DNA of 64,000 bases from Tunturiibacter gelidiferens. Lineage in GTDB: Bacteria > Acidobacteriota > Terriglobia > Terriglobales > Acidobacteriaceae. Below the pieces are notes generated by a model, which made no database searches, had not been told where the DNA came from, and was given only the letters and a program-made list of their open reading frames with translations. The stretch covers positions 310,001-374,000 of the forward strand of contig NZ_JACCCV010000002.1 of NCBI RefSeq assembly GCF_013410115.1. Reading direction: 5' to 3'. Of this stretch, positions 60,957 through 64,000 are shown piece by piece (the stretch's first letter is position 1; each line of letters starts with the position of its first letter). The position numbers and the translations under genes were made by a program.

Positions 60957-61709
60957 TTATTCCTGCATGTAATTGCGCGCGATATGCGCAATCGTGGCTT
61001 TGCGAATCTCGGGGTCGATATTCTTCGGGAGAGAGGCGAGGTGGAGAGGCTCCAGCTCCGCTTCGGTCGCCTGGTCGTCCATCAGCTTTGCAAGGACGGG
61101 GGCCGCATTGCGGGTGTCGATGGTGATCCGCATAAATTCCCAAGATCTAAACCACGCGATGAACCCCTTTACCGCGAGTGCCAAAGCTGCCAGCTTGAGA
61201 TACAAGGCGAGGTCAGGCTGCGCGATGAACAGGTCCTTGAGGACGATACTCACAATCAGGACCAGCAGCGGCTCCAAAACGATTCGGACGAAACCGAACG
61301 ATTTTCCTTTCGGCAATATCTGGAAGAAAGGCAGTGCAGGCCCTTCATATTCCGAATGAATTTCGTTCTCCATGTGGATCATCCGCCGCCATAAGCGCAC
61401 GCCATGCACGGCCATGATCAGGAAGTAGACTTTCGCATAATCTCCAAGTCCGAACATCCCCGGTGTGGGAGGGATATTCAGAAGCGGGATCATGTGCATG
61501 AAGTTGCTGAACAGCATGATGATGCCGGGAAGGATCAACATCATGGCCGCGCTGAAAAACGTGACGGGCACCGCGTAATATCTCGTGCCATAAGCAGGGC
61601 GAAGGGCCACCTCTACCGGCTGCGCAATAATGCTGCACAGCGTATGGACCAGTTCCATTGCGTTGTTCTGAAGGTGCTCGATGCGCATTTCTTCCGATGC
61701 TCCAAACAT
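60957..61709 (-). CDS. Polytopic membrane protein of unknown function in the integrative element
   Basis: This 250-residue protein begins at the ATG at 61709, after a strong AGGAGG site. It has several hydrophobic segments: PVTFFSAAMMLILPGIIMLF, VYFLIMAVHGVRLW, FVRIVLEPLLVLIVSIVL and LKLAALALAVKGFIAWF. Between them lies a basic/acidic loop. The C-terminal ~60 residues are soluble (VLAKLMDDQATEAELEPLHL). It resembles membrane components of transfer gene clusters only in general shape. It lies 8 bases downstream of the VirD4-like gene and is probably co-transcribed and co-translated with it. Confidence 0.6.
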   Translation of the reverse strand: MFGASEEMRIEHLQNNAMELVHTLCSIIAQPVEVALRPAYGTRYYAVPVTFFSAAMMLILPGIIMLFSNFMHMIPLLNIPPTPGMFGLGDYAKVYFLIMAVHGVRLWRRMIHMENEIHSEYEGPALPFFQILPKGKSFGFVRIVLEPLLVLIVSIVLKDLFIAQPDLALYLKLAALALAVKGFIAWFRSWEFMRITIDTRNAAPVLAKLMDDQATEAELEPLHLASLPKNIDPEIRKATIAHIARNYMQE

Positions 61710-61717
61710 GACGCCTC

Positions 61718-63421
61718 CTAGTCGCGTGAGAAGTGGACCCGCAGATGATTGCGGCCCTGCGGGCTCTTCTCGGTTCGTGTTGCGTTGAAGTGGTCGCCGC
61801 CGCAAAACACAATCGCTTCGGCGAAGGGATTCTGGCCGTCCGGACGGCTCAGTGAGCTAAATTCGTAGGGCTCGACCTGATAGACAAGCTGGCGTGAACC
61901 ACCAAAATTGGTGTGGCCCTGGCCGCTGTCGCCGCTCGCACCGGCGCTGTAGTTGTCCATGTACTTGTAGGTTTTGCCGATCACGTCGCTGTAGTAGTTA
62001 CAGGTGTCGGGGCAGGTGCTGCGCAGCGCGATCTTGATGCCAAGATTCGCGAGAAACGCCTTGGTCTTCGCGCCTAGATGCGATTCGCCAAGTTCTTCCG
62101 CGAGATTGAGTAGGGTCTGCGTTAGTGCGATGACACAGACACCACTTGATCTCGATACCTGCACGAAATGGTTCTGGAAGCGGTGCATCAGGAGCTGGAA
62201 CTCATCCATGTAAAGGAAGGCTCCGTTGCAGCAACTGGGCTTGTACTGGTGCCGGAGCCACGCCCTTTGGCAGGTGAGCTGAATCATCACGTTAATCAGC
62301 CGTGCCGTTTCCTTGCCGTACTCCAGAACCGGATAGTCGATGATCACGATTTTGCGTTCGTGTGTAATCTGTTCGGGTGTGAAGTCGTACGCGCCTGATG
62401 CGAAGATGTGGCGCAGCGGATGGAACAGGAACTTATCCGCCATGCCAGCGACAGTCATGGAGATCGACGATCTGGGGCGAGGGTCCAAGTCAGCCCAACG
62501 GTAAAAAACGAACTCCGACGCGGTTTCGAGATCCTGCCACTGGGTTTCAGTTAAAGAGTCTTTACGTGCGCGAATGCCGTTGATGAGCGTGGCCGTATAG
62601 GAGTTCGTCTCCCAGCCTTGCTCGTCCTGCTGGCCGAGATGATCGGGAAACGAGCTGATAGCCCGGTGGACATTGACGATGGAGAGGGGCTCGCCCGCAA
62701 GCTGGATGAGCTTGATCGCGTGACGCATTGCCTGTTCCGCTGCCAGCTCCCAGAAACGCTCGCCGCTGCCGCCCGACTGCGGGTGGCTCAGCGTAAGCAG
62801 TGTCGAAAAATAAGAAATGATCGACTCGACATCACCGCCGCCTCGTGAGCCGGAACGCGTCCACTCGTAGGCCAGCGGATCGAACCGCAGGCCGGAGGCT
62901 TCGTTGAACACGATCACGTCCTGCCCACGCCCGGATTCACGTGCCCATGCGATGAAGGTTTCTGCGTCGGTGGACTTGACAGCGTGGCATAAGCCGCCGC
63001 ACCCGGCGCGGGCAAAAGCACAGAAGAACTGCTTGCCAACGGTGCTGCTCTTATGGGTGGCGTCAGTCGAAGTGACAATGGGATTGCACAGCCACGTCGT
63101 CATCACCCCAGCGGGAAGATGCGTGGCCGGAGCAACCTGAGTGATTGGTGCAGCAGGCGGGCAGGGTGCTGCAGGTTTCGGTTTGGAGTTGAAAATGGAG
63201 CCGGGATCTACCGGACTGTATTTGCCAAAGATTTTCCCGACCTTGCTATTCGGGCCAGTCAACGCACCGGGGGTCTTGGTGGCAGGCTTGCCCGGAGTTG
63301 AAGCGGTGCTGCAGGGTTGTTGCTGCATTTGGGTTGACGGTGTGGTGGAGGCTTGCTGGGCCTGTCCTGGGACTGCCAGCATGTAGGCGAGTGCGGCGAG
63401 GGTGATGAGCTGAGTCGTCAT
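61718..63421 (-). CDS. VirD4/TraG-like DNA-transfer ATPase with degenerate P-loop and an N-terminal signal-like segment
   Basis: The central and C-terminal parts of this 567-residue protein match conjugative coupling ATPases: GGLCHAVKSTDAETFIAWAR, VIVFNEASGLRFDPLAYEWT, RSSISMTVAGMADKFLFHPL, KIVIIDYPVLEYGKETARLI, Walker B NGAFLYMDEFQLLMHRFQNH and the LTQT motif. Two features are odd. The Walker A position reads STDATHKSS (about 115-123), keeping K-S but losing both glycines. The N-terminus has a secretion-like signal (ITLAALAYMLAVPGQA) followed by a Pro/Thr/Gln-rich stretch instead of the usual membrane anchor. It may be inactive, altered, or wrongly joined to another gene's start. It is first in the minus-strand cluster of the element. 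Confidence 0.75.
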   Translation of the reverse strand: MTTQLITLAALAYMLAVPGQAQQASTTPSTQMQQQPCSTASTPGKPATKTPGALTGPNSKVGKIFGKYSPVDPGSIFNSKPKPAAPCPPAAPITQVAPATHLPAGVMTTWLCNPIVTSTDATHKSSTVGKQFFCAFARAGCGGLCHAVKSTDAETFIAWARESGRGQDVIVFNEASGLRFDPLAYEWTRSGSRGGGDVESIISYFSTLLTLSHPQSGGSGERFWELAAEQAMRHAIKLIQLAGEPLSIVNVHRAISSFPDHLGQQDEQGWETNSYTATLINGIRARKDSLTETQWQDLETASEFVFYRWADLDPRPRSSISMTVAGMADKFLFHPLRHIFASGAYDFTPEQITHERKIVIIDYPVLEYGKETARLINVMIQLTCQRAWLRHQYKPSCCNGAFLYMDEFQLLMHRFQNHFVQVSRSSGVCVIALTQTLLNLAEELGESHLGAKTKAFLANLGIKIALRSTCPDTCNYYSDVIGKTYKYMDNYSAGASGDSGQGHTNFGGSRQLVYQVEPYEFSSLSRPDGQNPFAEAIVFCGGDHFNATRTEKSPQGRNHLRVHFSRD

Positions 63422-63516
63422 ATCCGCAAGGTAGCCTCGCGAAACGGGGGCCGTGACGTTGCGGAAGGTTATGCTAGAGGGGTTACAGAGGGTTACATCA
63501 ACGGGCGGAGACTCAT

Positions 63517-64000
63517 GTGGCCATATCGCGTGCCCAAGTGGAACTGGAACTCAACCGTATTCTGAAGAGTGAGTTTTTCGCGGGCGGTAAATATCCTGCC
63601 GCCGAGAAGACGGGCCAACTCTTAAGACATATCGTGGAGGCCACACTTGATGAAAAACCCTTGACCCAAAACGCGCTGCTGATGGACTTTTACGGGTTTG
63701 CTCCCAGCCAGCTCGATGCAAGCCGGGATGACGCGCGCATCGGTGTGCTGCGTCTGCGCAAGAAACTCGACAATTACAATGCTGGTGCCGGTGCTGATGA
63801 TTCCGTCGTGATCACGATACCCAAAGGGCAGTATCGAGCAGTCTTCGCCGAAAATCCGTCGTCGCCAATCCAGAAAGAAATCAGGCTGGGTTTCCGGCAG
63901 CTTGCTGCGGAAACCATGCCCCATTTGTATCGCGCGCTCAATCATTTTGAACGAGCAATTGAATTGCAGCTCGCCAACGCGGAAGCATGGGGGGGATTGG
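63517..64000 (+). CDS. Winged-helix/TPR regulator family protein, 3' end outside the window
   Basis: The GTG at 63517, after GGCGGAG, opens a frame that runs to the window edge (161 residues). The N-terminal domain ILKSEFFAGGKYPAAEKTGQ continues with LLRHIVEATLDEKPL, DASRDDARIGVLRLRKKLDN and VVITIPKGQYRAVFAE. It resembles the DNA-binding-like domain found ahead of TPR or cyclase-like regions in many acidobacterial regulators. A TPR-like helix pair follows (LYRALNHFERAIELQLANAE). The rest is missing, so the output domain is unknown. It is divergent from the VirD4-like gene across about 95 bases. Confidence 0.75.
   Translation, partial: MAISRAQVELELNRILKSEFFAGGKYPAAEKTGQLLRHIVEATLDEKPLTQNALLMDFYGFAPSQLDASRDDARIGVLRLRKKLDNYNAGAGADDSVVITIPKGQYRAVFAENPSSPIQKEIRLGFRQLAAETMPHLYRALNHFERAIELQLANAEAWGGL

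Overview
The window looks like a piece of an Acidobacteriota chromosome, probably class Terriglobia (Edaphobacter/Granulicella/Terriglobus-like). This is inferred from gene style: large TonB-dependent receptors with a carboxypeptidase-regulatory N-terminal domain, an acidobacterial VWFA-related secreted protein, a winged-helix/TPR regulator, moderately high G+C and frequent GTG/TTG starts. No rRNA gene, CRISPR array or insertion sequence was seen. There are two tRNA genes, tRNA-Val(TAC) and tRNA-Asp(GTC).

Layout. 1-4.2 kb (minus): a DedA-type membrane protein, Dps, and a TolC/EmrA-like efflux pair. 4.2-10.9 kb (plus): a Gfo/Idh oxidoreductase, ArgJ, homodimeric-type pyruvate dehydrogenase E1 (AceE), and an E1-alpha-like protein without the thiamine-diphosphate motif. 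10.9-22.2 kb: an exopolysaccharide locus with a Wzi-like outer membrane protein, UDP-glucuronate decarboxylase, BY-kinase/chain-length regulator, Wza-type export protein, three GT4 glycosyltransferases (two a tandem duplication) and a WcaF-like acetyltransferase. A CpsB-like PHP phosphatase that could counteract the kinase lies apart at 29.2 kb. 22.2-26.6 kb: a receiver-only response regulator, an ABC ATPase plus double permease of the nitrate/sulfonate type, and a half-length AI-2E-like membrane protein. 26.7-34 kb: alpha-amylase, PurQ, the PHP phosphatase, an SDR, a secreted proline-rich protein, and groES-groEL behind a promoter overlapped by a CIRCE operator. 34-48 kb: a methyltransferase, PAS histidine kinase, VWFA-like protein, TonB-dependent receptor, quinone oxidoreductase, a frameshifted small secreted gene, a translationally coupled ATP-grasp/LLM flavin pair, a subclass B3-type metallo-beta-lactamase, a lipoprotein, a GT2 glycosyltransferase and a TonB-C-like protein. 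48-55 kb: a DeoR regulator divergent from a large TonB-dependent receptor, a BadF-type sugar kinase and CutC, plausibly an amino-sugar or glycan uptake locus. 55.4-58.6 kb: a copper operon (CopZ-like chaperone, CopA, CsoR) with a palindromic CsoR-type operator. From tRNA-Asp at 58.7 kb to the right edge: one end of an integrative element (tyrosine integrase, excisionase-like HTH, two proteins of unknown role, a VirD4/TraG-like ATPase with a degenerate P-loop) and the start of a winged-helix/TPR regulator.

The most unusual non-coding signal is a family of six intergenic elements (four full-length, two half-length), built as inverted arrays of small hairpins. Each lies 2-16 bases beyond the stop codon of a gene. 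One hairpin keeps its loop while its stem sequence changes on both sides in a compensating way, and another hairpin is swapped for an unrelated one in some arms. This pattern suggests the folded structure is what is conserved. A second, C/A-rich repeat family occurs twice.
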